From an uncultured Alphaproteobacteria bacterium (GTDB lineage Bacteria > Pseudomonadota > Alphaproteobacteria > HIMB59): a stretch of 64,000 bases of DNA. The notes below the pieces were generated by a model. The model saw only the letters and a program-made list of their open reading frames with translations, had not been told where the DNA came from and did not search any database. Each line of letters begins with the position of its first letter. Position 1 is the stretch's first letter. The translations under genes and the position numbers were made by a program. The stretch is taken from NCBI GenBank assembly GCA_902555695.1, contig CACDTV010000002.1, positions 88,457 to 152,456 on the forward strand, written 5' to 3'. This document shows positions 19,655-28,310 of this stretch, in pieces.

Positions 19655-20224
19655 ATGCAAAAAGTAACTAAAATAAAAAAATTACTTATATCAAACAGCT
19701 TTTTCAAGTTTTGGAAATATCAATTTTTAGTTCGTAGCTATAACAAGAAAATAAAACCTTATAAGATTTTTAGAGAAATATTAAATGTTGGAGATGTGGT
19801 TTTTGGTCTTTGTTTTAGTCCTGAGGAGAAAAAGTTTTATTTGATCAAGCAATTCAGACCATTTTACTTTGTCAGAAATAAAAAATTAAAATATGAAATT
19901 GTAGGAGGATTAGTAGATAAAGGTGAGTCGCTTATTACTGCTTTAAAAAGAGAAATTAAAGAAGAAATAGGAGTTAAAACAAAAAAAATTGTGAAATTAA
20001 CTACATACTGCCCAGTACCAGGCTACTCTGATGAAATAGTTCATGTTTATTATGCAGAGGTTGAAAAAATAAAGCTAAAAACTCTGTATAATAGAAATGA
20101 GAATGAGGAAATTAAAATTTTTAAATTAAGTCTAACTGAGTTAAAAAAAATTAATGAAAGTAAATCTATACAAAACGTCCTAACAAAAATTTCTATTTAT
20201 GAGTATTTTAAAAAATTTAAATAG
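19655..20224 (+). CDS. Nudix hydrolase (ADP-ribose pyrophosphatase-like)
   Basis: A 189-residue Nudix hydrolase. The Nudix box is complete: GGLVDKGESLITALKREIKE, continuing EIGVK, with the RE..EE metal-binding residues. The upstream strand FYLIKQFRPFYFVRNK and the PGYSDEIVHVYYAE segment resemble ADP-sugar pyrophosphatases (NudF/ADPRase type). It probably hydrolyses ADP-ribose or a related nucleoside diphosphate sugar. It is a lone plus-strand gene, divergent from tRNA-Pro, and its last eight bases overlap the 3' end of serA on the other strand. Confidence 0.88.
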   Translation: MQKVTKIKKLLISNSFFKFWKYQFLVRSYNKKIKPYKIFREILNVGDVVFGLCFSPEEKKFYLIKQFRPFYFVRNKKLKYEIVGGLVDKGESLITALKREIKEEIGVKTKKIVKLTTYCPVPGYSDEIVHVYYAEVEKIKLKTLYNRNENEEIKIFKLSLTELKKINESKSIQNVLTKISIYEYFKKFK

Positions 20225-21158
20225 AGTTAACGTTATTAACAATCTTATTTTCTTTTAAAAAATCAGCAACTTGATTTGCTACGTCAATTGCTACATTAGA
20301 TTGAGCTTCCTTTGACGAAGCTCCTAAATGAGGTGTGAGAAGTAAATTTTTAGTTCCAAACATTATATTATCTGTTGCAGGCTCATTTTCATAAACATCA
20401 ATTGCAGCACCTGCAATAATTTCATTATTGAGTGCATCTTTTAAATCAGACTCATTAATCAGACCGCCCCTAGCACAATTTATAATCACAGATGTGGGTT
20501 TCATTGTTGATATTGTTTCTTTGTTAATCATATATTTTGTTTCATCATTCAATTTCGTATGAAGAGAAATAATATCAGCTTCCTTAATTAAATCTTCTGT
20601 TGAAACCTTTTTAACATCAAATTTTGATAAATCATCATCACTTGCTGATTTAGAATTAGTAATAATTTTCATTCCAATTGTTGAGCATATTTCAGTAACT
20701 CTTTGGCCTATGTTACCATAGCCTACAATTCCAAGTGTTTTTCCTTTAAGTTCAGTACCAATAAACTTAGGTTTTTCCCATTTACCTTGATGGGTTGAAT
20801 CGTTAGCCAGATGAATATTTCTCATAATAGAAAACATTAAACCAACACTTAACTCAGCAGTTGCCTCTAAATTTCCTAGAGGCGTATTCATTACAAGAAT
20901 TCGATTTTTTGTTGCTTGATCTAGGTCAACATTATCAACTCCAACTCCTGCTCTACCTATAACTTTGAGGTTATTACAATCAGCAAGAATATCTGATGTA
21001 AGTTTAGTTGCAGATCTGATTAAAATGCCATCATATTGATCAATCACACCTTTAAGTTCCTCAGGGGACATCCCAGTTTTGATATCATAATCAATTTGTT
21101 TTGACTTTAAGACATCTTCTACCTTATCACTCATCTTATCAGAAATTAATATCTTCAT
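20217..21158 (-). CDS. serA: D-3-phosphoglycerate dehydrogenase, short form
   Basis: A 313-residue NAD-dependent D-2-hydroxyacid dehydrogenase for the first step of serine synthesis. GRAGVGVDNVDLDQATKN, the nucleotide-binding GIVGYGNIGQRV, NCARGGLINE and the catalytic LTPHLGASSKEA are typical. The protein stops right after the catalytic domain, so the ACT/ASB regulatory domains of the 410-530-residue SerA forms are absent; feedback control by serine is therefore not expected from this chain. The serC stop overlaps its ATG (TAATG), so serC-serA are one unit. Confidence 0.93.
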   Translation of the reverse strand: MKILISDKMSDKVEDVLKSKQIDYDIKTGMSPEELKGVIDQYDGILIRSATKLTSDILADCNNLKVIGRAGVGVDNVDLDQATKNRILVMNTPLGNLEATAELSVGLMFSIMRNIHLANDSTHQGKWEKPKFIGTELKGKTLGIVGYGNIGQRVTEICSTIGMKIITNSKSASDDDLSKFDVKKVSTEDLIKEADIISLHTKLNDETKYMINKETISTMKPTSVIINCARGGLINESDLKDALNNEIIAGAAIDVYENEPATDNIMFGTKNLLLTPHLGASSKEAQSNVAIDVANQVADFLKENKIVNNVNSI

Positions 21159-22318
21159 TATTTATATCTTCCCATTGTTTCAAAAAAAGACCATTCAATC
21201 CATGGTAAAACTTTTTCAATGTCAGAGGCCTCAACAGTTGCTCCTCCCCAAATTCTTATGCCCGCTGGTGCATCTTTATATGCATTAATATCGTAACCAG
21301 CGTCCTCTTTCTCTAATGTAGAACATATTTCTTTCACAAGTTTTTTTTGATTATCACTATCTAAAGCTACAAAGTCAGGATGTGTAAACTTAAAACATAT
21401 ACTTGTTGAAGAATATGTATTTGGGTCAACAGCTAAAAACTCTACCCAATCTCTCTGATCAATCCAGTCCTTAATAACTTGAAGATTTTTTTTTGATCTA
21501 GATATTAATTCTTTTTGCCCACCTATTTCAATACACCAATTCAATGCATCCAATGCATCTTCTGCAGCGAGCAAGGAGGGGGTATTTATGGTAGCTCCTT
21601 CAAAAATTTCTTTGGAAAACTTTTTGTTTTTAGCTAACTGAAAAATTTTAGGCATTGGCCAAGATGGTTCATAAGTTTCAAGTCTTTCAACTGCTCTTGG
21701 TGATAGAGCAATCATACCGTGTGCGGCCTCTCCTCCCAAAACTTTTTGCCATGACCAGGTCACAACATCTAATTTTTTAAAGTCCATATCCATAGCAAAT
21801 ACTGCTGAAGTTGCATCACAAATAGATAAACCTAACCTATTATCTGGTATCCAATCTGCATTAGGAATGCATACACCTGAAGTAGTGCCATTCCATGTAA
21901 AAACAACATCATTATCAAAATTTACTTTTGACAAATCAGGGAGTTCACCATAGTTATCAGTTTTATGAACTGTTACACTCTCTAATTTTAACTGTTTTGT
22001 AATATCCTTTACCCATGTTAGACCAAAAGTTTCCCAACCACATACTTCTACATCTTTTAAACCTAGAAGACTCCACATAGCCATTTCTATTGCCCCAGTA
22101 TCAGAGGCAGGGACGATACCTACTAAATAATTATCTGGTAACTCCAAAACTTGCTTCGATTTAACAATTACTTCATTGAGTTTTGCTTTACCGCTTTTTG
22201 CTCTATGCGATCTACCTAAAACGGCATCGTTTAAAGCTTCTAACTTCCATCCAGGCCTTTTCGAACAAGGTCCCGAGGAAAAGAATGGATGATCTGGTTT
22301 AATGGTAGGTTTTTGCAT
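21158..22318 (-). CDS. serC: Phosphoserine aminotransferase
   Basis: A 386-residue class V PLP aminotransferase of the alphaproteobacterial type, forming phosphoserine from 3-phosphohydroxypyruvate and glutamate. The [13 protein letters not shown] start, [22 protein letters not shown] and PLP lysine K192 in [14 protein letters not shown] are diagnostic. A good Shine-Dalgarno (AAGGAG) lies 13 bases upstream of the ATG. It precedes serA with a one-base overlap and follows the DUF1015 gene by 29 bases, making a probable DUF1015-serC-serA operon. No serB is present in the window. Confidence 0.94.
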   Translation of the reverse strand: MQKPTIKPDHPFFSSGPCSKRPGWKLEALNDAVLGRSHRAKSGKAKLNEVIVKSKQVLELPDNYLVGIVPASDTGAIEMAMWSLLGLKDVEVCGWETFGLTWVKDITKQLKLESVTVHKTDNYGELPDLSKVNFDNDVVFTWNGTTSGVCIPNADWIPDNRLGLSICDATSAVFAMDMDFKKLDVVTWSWQKVLGGEAAHGMIALSPRAVERLETYEPSWPMPKIFQLAKNKKFSKEIFEGATINTPSLLAAEDALDALNWCIEIGGQKELISRSKKNLQVIKDWIDQRDWVEFLAVDPNTYSSTSICFKFTHPDFVALDSDNQKKLVKEICSTLEKEDAGYDINAYKDAPAGIRIWGGATVEASDIEKVLPWIEWSFFETMGRYK

Positions 22319-22347
22319 AATTAATATTTCTCCTTAGTGATCGTGAA

Positions 22348-23490
22348 CTACTCAATAATTTTGTAAAAAAATAAACCATCTAGTGGTTTGGGTTCAAACC
22401 AGGTAGCTTTGGGTGGCATAAATTTTAAATTTTTAGAATATTCTATTACTAAATCCATACTAACTGGTCTCATTAATGTCGATAAATCTGTTATACCTGT
22501 ATCAACTTGATTAATCAAATAATCAGTGCCTAATGAGGGTGGGACGAATTCGACCCTTAGATCAGTAGTTTCGTCTTGAATATTTAATATTTCTTTCAAG
22601 ACAAACTCACCAAAATCAATACAGTCAGCACCATTTGTGGAGAAATCGTTTTTCAAATCTATTTTATAATACTTACCCTGATAGTAGATAACAAAAAAAC
22701 GGTCTATCTTCTCATGATATTTTAGCTCCTCAACATGGAAATATTTTTTTAAGTCAGATATGAACGAATCTTTATTATAGGCATCTGGAAATTTAATACT
22801 TCTATTGTATGCAAGGTTTAAGCATTTAGATTTTGGAAAAACAATAGATAGAAATTTAGTATCTTTATCTACATCTAATTGAGCAAAGCCTTCTATTCTA
22901 TGATGGCCATCTGCAACAAAAAGTTCCTTAAAATTAATACCAGTGAAATCGGTGTTAGTCTTGTATATAGAGTGAGTGTACTTACCAGATTTAAACTTTA
23001 TTAGTGGTTTTTTATCATGATGAATATCTAAGTTTAAATCTATATTTTCATCATCGTAAAAAAGGTAAATTGGACACAATTGAAATTTTACTTTTGATAA
23101 TTGATCAGCTCTTTCTTTGCCTTTACTAACTAAAATTTTTTCATGGGGCTTTATATTTCTATTTATGTAGTCTTGTATATTTAACAAAGAAATTAACCCT
23201 GTTTGCGAATGACTGTCAGAGTCTATTCTATATAAAAAATATTCATTGTCAGATTTATATATAATTTTATCATCGATAAGTCTTTGGTAATATTTCTTTG
23301 ATAAATCAAAAAATTCATTATCAGAAAGTTTCTTATTAAAATAAATATCTGGTCTTAGAATTTGTAAAAGATTGAGCTTGTGGACCTGATCAGAACTAAA
23401 ATTATAGTCAATGATATCTGTGCTAGGTGAAATAATTGATTGTAGATATTTATTGTTAAGTACATAAGTATTTGGTAATAATGGCTTCAT
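22348..23490 (-). CDS. DUF1015 family protein
   Basis: A 380-residue cytoplasmic protein of the DUF1015 family. Recognisable parts are the LLQILRPDIYF segment, the FLYRIDSDSHSQTGLISLL strand, IKPHEKILVSKGKERADQL and the DGHHR motif at 194-198 (FVADGHHRIEGFAQ). DGHHR-like motifs also occur in ParB/sulfiredoxin-fold proteins, a fold that includes ADP-dependent free-serine kinases. Placement immediately before serC-serA suggests a link to serine or phosphoserine metabolism, but no reaction is proven for this family in bacteria that I can name. Confidence 0.85.
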   Translation of the reverse strand: MKPLLPNTYVLNNKYLQSIISPSTDIIDYNFSSDQVHKLNLLQILRPDIYFNKKLSDNEFFDLSKKYYQRLIDDKIIYKSDNEYFLYRIDSDSHSQTGLISLLNIQDYINRNIKPHEKILVSKGKERADQLSKVKFQLCPIYLFYDDENIDLNLDIHHDKKPLIKFKSGKYTHSIYKTNTDFTGINFKELFVADGHHRIEGFAQLDVDKDTKFLSIVFPKSKCLNLAYNRSIKFPDAYNKDSFISDLKKYFHVEELKYHEKIDRFFVIYYQGKYYKIDLKNDFSTNGADCIDFGEFVLKEILNIQDETTDLRVEFVPPSLGTDYLINQVDTGITDLSTLMRPVSMDLVIEYSKNLKFMPPKATWFEPKPLDGLFFYKIIE

Positions 23491-23582
23491 TTATGAACAG
23501 AAACAAAGCACCGTATTATTTTGCTTTAGTAGTAGCTTTGATATTCTTTTTTTATGGAATATTTTCAGTTTTAATACACTAA
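23481..23582 (+). CDS. Possible 33-aa single-span membrane peptide
   Basis: An ATG at 23481 (or 23493) opens a short frame that fills the 88-base gap between two minus-strand genes. After a polar start (ASFMNRNKAPYY) comes one hydrophobic helix with the pattern FALVVALIFFFYGIFSVLI and then a stop. Positively charged residues precede the helix, compatible with an inside N-terminus. It lacks a clear Shine-Dalgarno sequence, and T-rich DNA makes hydrophobic frames by chance, so this is tentative. Confidence 0.3.
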   Translation: MASFMNRNKAPYYFALVVALIFFFYGIFSVLIH

Positions 23583-23881
23583 TCTTCTTTATTTGTTGAA
23601 TTTGGAAGACTCTTCTCTTCGTACCAAGTAGATTTATCTGGAATATTTCCATCCCATAAATAACTCTCATAATCAAATTTTGGCATACCCTTGTCCGATC
23701 TTTCATAATATAGTCCGAACTCTCTGCAATATTCTGATAATTGATCTGCCTCAGTCTCTGTTATATTTAGTTTTTCCCATTTTTTTGAAGATGCAACCCA
23801 TTTAAAACCTTTAGATTTTAGCCAATCCTTGTGATAATAAGTTTCAGAACCTGATACTGCAAATATAATATTTTCACTCAT
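23579..23881 (-). CDS. Small hypothetical protein, DUF5710-like segment
   Basis: About 100 residues from the ATG at 23881; the frame extends upstream but that part reads poorly. The pattern YYHKDWLKSKGFKWVASSKK followed by WEK resembles the DUF5710-type motif (K..AK..GA.W....K.W). The rest is acidic and aromatic (LWDGNIPDKSTWYEEK). No signal peptide or membrane segment. Its start overlaps the stop of the Gfo/Idh-like gene by eight bases. Function unknown. Confidence 0.65.
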   Translation of the reverse strand: MSENIIFAVSGSETYYHKDWLKSKGFKWVASSKKWEKLNITETEADQLSEYCREFGLYYERSDKGMPKFDYESYLWDGNIPDKSTWYEEKSLPNSTNKED

Positions 23882-24701
23882 AAAGAACCTCTTGAAATAA
23901 TTTGTACGGATAATATGTAAAAATAGATAGATTTTCAAAAGATTTTTTTGAATTTACGAAAGAAATTAGATCTTTGATGTTATATATCTGCATATTGGGC
24001 ATAAATTCCATTTGTTTGTCTAGATTTTTTAAATTGTTATCTGAATTGCTAGTTAGTGTAACGTTAATTTTTAAATTACCATTAATTTCAATACAGCACT
24101 TAAAGTTAGTTAATTTTTTAGTAATCTTATCAAGAATTTTATCGTTTTTAATAATTGATATTTTTTTTTCACGATATTGATAAATTAGGTAAAAAAGCTC
24201 TGGGCATAATTCAAACAAAACATCTCTGCTGTATAAACTATTCTCAAATTTATTTAGATCTTGAAATGATTTTGTGTAATTAATAATATTTTGTTTTAAA
24301 GAGTCCTCGTATAGTTTTTTTATATTTGTTTCATCAATTAAAAAAAGGTTATAAATTAATTTTGAATTGATCAATTTGTTATAATATTTTAAGTCATTTA
24401 AATTACTTACAATTGGATAATCAGTTATGACTTTAATATTATTTTTTAAACAAAGATAAATATATTCAAACTTTATGCCAGAAGGTAAAAAATTTAAAAC
24501 GAAATCTACGCTTTTGTCTCTAATAAGATCTTCGTAAGCACCATAATATTTTTTAAAATTATGAGTCGTAGCAAATCTCTGTGCTACCTCAATATTTCTT
24601 GAACTATTAGCATATAGATTAAGTGTGCTTGATAGTTTATTTTTTTTTATAAAGTCAATTGATTTTTGATCTGAACTCAATATAGCTAAATTGCTTTTCA
24701 T
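23874..24701 (-). CDS. Divergent Gfo/Idh/MocA-like oxidoreductase
   Basis: 275 residues with an N-terminal half shaped like a Gfo/Idh/MocA Rossmann domain: FATTHNFKKYYGAYEDLIRD, then SVDFVLNFLPSGIKFEYIYL and CLKNNIKVITDYPIVSNL. The glycine-rich NAD loop is not recognisable, and the EKP motif with its catalytic lysine reads TDYP. The C-terminal half is short and unlike the usual substrate domain. It may be an inactive or re-purposed relative. It is first in the minus-strand run that continues through the DUF5710-like protein toward DUF1015-serC-serA. Confidence 0.6.
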   Translation of the reverse strand: MKSNLAILSSDQKSIDFIKKNKLSSTLNLYANSSRNIEVAQRFATTHNFKKYYGAYEDLIRDKSVDFVLNFLPSGIKFEYIYLCLKNNIKVITDYPIVSNLNDLKYYNKLINSKLIYNLFLIDETNIKKLYEDSLKQNIINYTKSFQDLNKFENSLYSRDVLFELCPELFYLIYQYREKKISIIKNDKILDKITKKLTNFKCCIEINGNLKINVTLTSNSDNNLKNLDKQMEFMPNMQIYNIKDLISFVNSKKSFENLSIFTYYPYKLFQEVLYE

Positions 24702-24724
24702 TTATTTTTTATTATAATCCTTGA

Positions 24725-25150
24725 ATGAAACAGGTCTTTTTAAGCTATCACGATATACATACTGATTGTATAAAATTAGCAAAACTAATTAAAAAAAAAT
24801 ATAAACCTAAAAAACTTATTCTTATATCCAGGGGTGGTCTTATACCAGGATCTATTATTGCTAATTATTTAGGAATTCAAGATATTGATGTTATTGCTCT
24901 TAAAACTTACTCAGACAGGAAAAAAAATACTGATATTAAGATTTTTAAAAGAATTAAGTCTGAGAAAAAACTGGTTGTAATTGATGATTTAGTTGACAGC
25001 GGTGACACTGCGAAAATAGTTAAAGATATGATGCCAAACTCAAAATTTGTTGTTTTGTATGCTAAGACTTCAGGGAAAAAACAAGCCGATCTTCATTTAT
25101 ATGATTTTAAAGATAAAGACTGGCTTGTCTTTCCTTGGGAACAGGATTAA
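24725..25150 (+). CDS. gpt: Xanthine/guanine phosphoribosyltransferase-like protein
   Basis: A 141-residue type I phosphoribosyltransferase resembling E. coli Gpt. ISRGGLIPGSIIANYLG near residues 34-50, the PRPP loop VVIDDLVDSGDTA, FVVLYAKTSGK, and the terminal DWLVFPWEQD all parallel Gpt. It would convert guanine or xanthine to nucleotide with PRPP. A purine-nucleoside-type ABC transporter follows on the opposite strand, convergent with a gap of 11 bases, and guaBA lies elsewhere in the window, so salvage of imported purines is plausible. Confidence 0.88.
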   Translation: MKQVFLSYHDIHTDCIKLAKLIKKKYKPKKLILISRGGLIPGSIIANYLGIQDIDVIALKTYSDRKKNTDIKIFKRIKSEKKLVVIDDLVDSGDTAKIVKDMMPNSKFVVLYAKTSGKKQADLHLYDFKDKDWLVFPWEQD

Positions 25151-25161
25151 ATATTTTTATT

Positions 25162-26232
25162 TTATTGAGGCACCTCTCCGTCTATACCTTGAACGTAGAA
25201 CATCATTGAGGCCAACATACCATCATCTGCAACTTCGCCCTCCTTAACTACTAGTTTACCAGCTTGGTTATAAATTGGCCCTTCGAATGAATGAAGAGTT
25301 CCATTTTCAATTGCTGACTCCATATTTTTCGCTTCCAAGATTAAGTCTAATGGTAAGAGTTTTGTGTTATAAGGTGACATTTCTACCATACCGTCCTTAA
25401 ACCCGTGCCATGTATCTTCGGAAGACCATGTACCATCAACAACTGCTTGTGCTTTTGCAGCATAGTAAGGTCCCCAGATATCTTCAATTGAAGTCATGTG
25501 AGAATTTGGACAGAAAGCCTCTTGATTTGAAGCTTGACCAAAAGCGAGAACACCGGCTTTCTCAGCGGCTTGGCAAGGAGCATATGAATCAGTATGTTGA
25601 ACAATTATATCTGCTCCTTGATTTATTAAAGTGTTAGCTGCATCAGCCTCTTTTCCAGGGTCATACCAAGAGTAATTCCAAATGATTTTAATTTTTACAT
25701 CAGGGTTGACTTTAGAGGCGGCTAAATAAAATGCATTAATTCCTCTTATTACCTCTGGTATAGGAAAAGAAACAATGTATCCAATAGTATTGGTCTTTGT
25801 CATTTTACCAGCAATGTGTCCAATAATAGTTCTACCCTCGTAAAATCTTGCAGAATATGTTGAAACATTATCCATTCTCTTAAAACCAGTAGCGTGCTCA
25901 AATTTGACATCAGGAAACTCTTTAGCTACTTCAAGAGTTTGATCCATGTAATTGAAAGATGTTGTAAAAATTAGATCATGACCTGATGCAGCTAATTTTC
26001 TTATGGCTCGAACCGCATCTGCATTTTCTGGAACATTTTCTATATAAGTGGTTGAAATTGAGTCTCCTAGTGCATTTTCCATGTAAATTCTGCCTTGATC
26101 ATGCATATATGTCCATCCGTGATCACCTGGAGGGCCAATATAAATAAAGCCAATTTTCTTTTGATCAGCGTGAACTGCGGATACAGAAATTACAGCTAAA
26201 AATGTGAGAAAAGTGAGTATTTTTCTTAACAT
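25162..26232 (-). CDS. BMP-family ABC transporter substrate-binding protein
   Basis: A 356-residue periplasmic protein of the BMP/PnrA-like family, which binds purine nucleosides or related compounds. The signal peptide MLRKILTFLTFLAVISVSA is followed by KKIGFIYIGPPGDHGWTYMH; further features are DLIFTTSFNYMDQTLEVA, NTIGYIVSFPIPEVIRGINA and WYDPGKEADAANTLINQGAD. This subgroup accompanies nucleoside-type permeases. It is the last gene of the transporter set, separated from the permease gene by 150 bases with its own possible promoter, which fits the excess of binding protein needed. Confidence 0.9.
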   Translation of the reverse strand: MLRKILTFLTFLAVISVSAVHADQKKIGFIYIGPPGDHGWTYMHDQGRIYMENALGDSISTTYIENVPENADAVRAIRKLAASGHDLIFTTSFNYMDQTLEVAKEFPDVKFEHATGFKRMDNVSTYSARFYEGRTIIGHIAGKMTKTNTIGYIVSFPIPEVIRGINAFYLAASKVNPDVKIKIIWNYSWYDPGKEADAANTLINQGADIIVQHTDSYAPCQAAEKAGVLAFGQASNQEAFCPNSHMTSIEDIWGPYYAAKAQAVVDGTWSSEDTWHGFKDGMVEMSPYNTKLLPLDLILEAKNMESAIENGTLHSFEGPIYNQAGKLVVKEGEVADDGMLASMMFYVQGIDGEVPQ

Positions 26233-26267
26233 ATTTAAATCCTATCTTTTTAAAATTAATAAAATTT

Positions 26268-26296
26268 ATTATAGAGCTAATTTCACAATTAAATAA
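26268..26296 (-). promoter_or_regulatory. Candidate promoter of the BMP binding-protein gene
   Basis: The complement carries TATAAT (26268-26273) with a weak upstream TTATTT 17 bases away (26291-26296). The ATG follows about 35 bases downstream, preceded by AGGA. This is within the longest gap in the window (26233-26382), which otherwise shows only A+T-rich sequence and no gene. Promoter-like strings are common at this base composition. Confidence 0.3.
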
Positions 26297-26382
26297 TGAA
26301 TCTAGTTAATAATAAATATGTAATTAATTTATAACAAAAAAGAAATGGATGCCCTTTATATAAAAAAAAATAAGTGGATAAC

Positions 26383-27252
26383 CTATTGATTTTTTTCAAA
26401 AGGTATATTTAAAGATGATGGTGCACTAAGTTTAAGTCTAAGTTTGTTGGATGAAATAAAAACTAATACAATAATTGTCGCTAAATATGGCATCATGTTA
26501 AAAAATTGACCAGGTAATTTAACACCTACAGCTTGTAAGTTCATTTGCATAATTGCAACGCCTCCAAAGATATAAGCACCAACTAATAATCTCCAAGGTT
26601 TCCAAGTTGCAAAAACAACTAAAGCTAGGGCTATCCAACCCCTACCAGCAGTCATTCCCTCCTGCCACATTGGTGCATAACAAATAGAAATGTAGTAACC
26701 TGCAAGAGAACTCATAACACCACCAAATATAATCGTTAAATATCTTGTTTTTATAACGTTATATCCCAACGCATAAGCTGAGTTATGATTTTCACCAACT
26801 GCTCTTACGATAAGTCCAGATTTTGTCTTTGATAAAAAATAACCTACTGAAAACACTAACAGAAAAGAAATCACTATGAAATAGTAAGGATTTAATCCAT
26901 CTATGGGTGTTCCAGCAAATTTTTTACCAAGCATTGCACTTAAGCCAATACCAAATATAGTTAACGCTAATCCGGTCGCTATTTGGTTAGTCATAAGGTT
27001 TAAAACGAGAAAAGCAAATATTCCTGATAAAATTACTCCAGATATTATTGATAAAAATAAGGAATAAAAATAATTACCAGTTAAAACTAAAGTAATAAAT
27101 CCTGTTACTGCTCCAACTAACATCAATCCCTCTAATCCTAGATTAAGCACTCCACTTTTTTCAGTGACTAACTCACCGATACCAGCAAAAACAAGAGGCG
27201 TAGTAGAGATTAAAACTATATTTAAAATACCTATAATTAACTCAATACTCAT
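26383..27252 (-). CDS. BMP/nucleoside ABC transporter permease (YufQ-like)
   Basis: A 289-residue inner-membrane permease with about eight to ten hydrophobic segments. ITTPLVFAGIGELVTEKSGVLN-type sequence at the N-terminus (split here at residues 15-38), NLGLEGLMLVGAVTGF, and VRAVGENHNSAYALGYNV in the cytoplasmic coupling loop are typical of the YufQ/NupQ-type partner. It overlaps the first permease gene by four bases. Transport substrate is likely a nucleoside, judged from family association. Confidence 0.9.
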   Translation of the reverse strand: MSIELIIGILNIVLISTTPLVFAGIGELVTEKSGVLNLGLEGLMLVGAVTGFITLVLTGNYFYSLFLSIISGVILSGIFAFLVLNLMTNQIATGLALTIFGIGLSAMLGKKFAGTPIDGLNPYYFIVISFLLVFSVGYFLSKTKSGLIVRAVGENHNSAYALGYNVIKTRYLTIIFGGVMSSLAGYYISICYAPMWQEGMTAGRGWIALALVVFATWKPWRLLVGAYIFGGVAIMQMNLQAVGVKLPGQFFNMMPYLATIIVLVFISSNKLRLKLSAPSSLNIPFEKNQ

Positions 27253-28310
27253 TTAATAAAAACCCTATATTTATTTAAAAAATCAGTGCCTAACAAAAAG
27301 AATAGAACTAAACCCTGGAATACAAAACCTACTGCAGAGGGTATCTTAAGAAATAATTGTGCATCCTCAGCGCCTAAATATGTTAATGCAATTAGCAAAG
27401 AGGATAAAACAATTCCAATAGGATTCAATCTTCCCAAAAATGCTACAATGATTGCAGTAAAACCATAATTAGGAGAAATGTCTCTGTATAACAAACCTAT
27501 AGGCCCTGAAACCTCAAATAGTCCAGCTAGTCCTGCACATGCACCACTTATAATAAAAGTATAAAAAATTAAATTTTTATATTTAAAACCTGCATATTGG
27601 GATGCTTTTGAACTTAAGCCAGAGACTTTAAGTTTAAATCCAAATAATGTTTTGTTGTAAACAATATAAGTTACAAAACATATTATTATTGCAAAATAGA
27701 CACCAATGTGAACACGAAGGCCATCAAATAATACAGGAAGTCTTCCTGCATCAGGAAAAGGCATCGATTTAGGTAAACCATATCCTGCAGGATCTTTCCA
27801 AGGACCAACAACAAAATAATCTAGGATAAAAAGAGACACATAGGTTAACATCAAACTTGTTAAAATTTCATTTGTATTAAATTTTATTTTAAGAATAGCA
27901 GGTATAGTTGCCCAAAATGCCCCTCCTATTGAACCAAATAAAATCATTAACGGAAGTAAAAAAACACTTGTAGAGTCATTAAATAAAAGTCCAATACCGC
28001 CACCAAATATTGCTCCCATTGTTAGTTGTCCTTCAGCCCCAATATTGTAAATATTGTTTTTAAAACAATAAGATAATCCTAAAGCTATAATTGCAAGTGG
28101 TGTGGCTTTTACAAAAAGTTCAGAAATACCATAAGAATTTGAAATAGGACTAATAAAAAAAATTTTAAAAGACTCGATAGGACTTAAATCCAAAATTAAA
28201 AAAATAAAAGAGCCAAAAAATAAAGTTAAAGCAACAGCAACTAATGGTGACAAATAAAATATTAAATTTGAGTAATCCTCCCTTAACTGAACTCTAATCA
28301 AATAGACCAC
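27249..28310 (-). CDS. BMP/nucleoside ABC transporter permease (YufP-like)
   Basis: A permease of about 353 residues if translation starts at the GTG at 28310, which overlaps the ATPase gene by 17 bases; a slightly later start is possible. NNIYNIGAEGQLTMGAIFGGG, the classic motif of this family, lies around residues 85-105. SSKASQYAGFKYKNL forms the coupling loop, and AFLGRLNPIGIVLSS is near the C-terminus. It pairs with the 26383-27252 permease. Spacing and overlaps indicate one operon with the upstream ATPase. Confidence 0.9.
   Translation of the reverse strand: MVYLIRVQLREDYSNLIFYLSPLVAVALTLFFGSFIFLILDLSPIESFKIFFISPISNSYGISELFVKATPLAIIALGLSYCFKNNIYNIGAEGQLTMGAIFGGGIGLLFNDSTSVFLLPLMILFGSIGGAFWATIPAILKIKFNTNEILTSLMLTYVSLFILDYFVVGPWKDPAGYGLPKSMPFPDAGRLPVLFDGLRVHIGVYFAIIICFVTYIVYNKTLFGFKLKVSGLSSKASQYAGFKYKNLIFYTFIISGACAGLAGLFEVSGPIGLLYRDISPNYGFTAIIVAFLGRLNPIGIVLSSLLIALTYLGAEDAQLFLKIPSAVGFVFQGLVLFFLLGTDFLNKYRVFIK

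Noticed and set aside
23491..23706. 71-aa minus-strand frame
   Set aside because: It overlaps a better supported gene in another frame and has no recognisable features.
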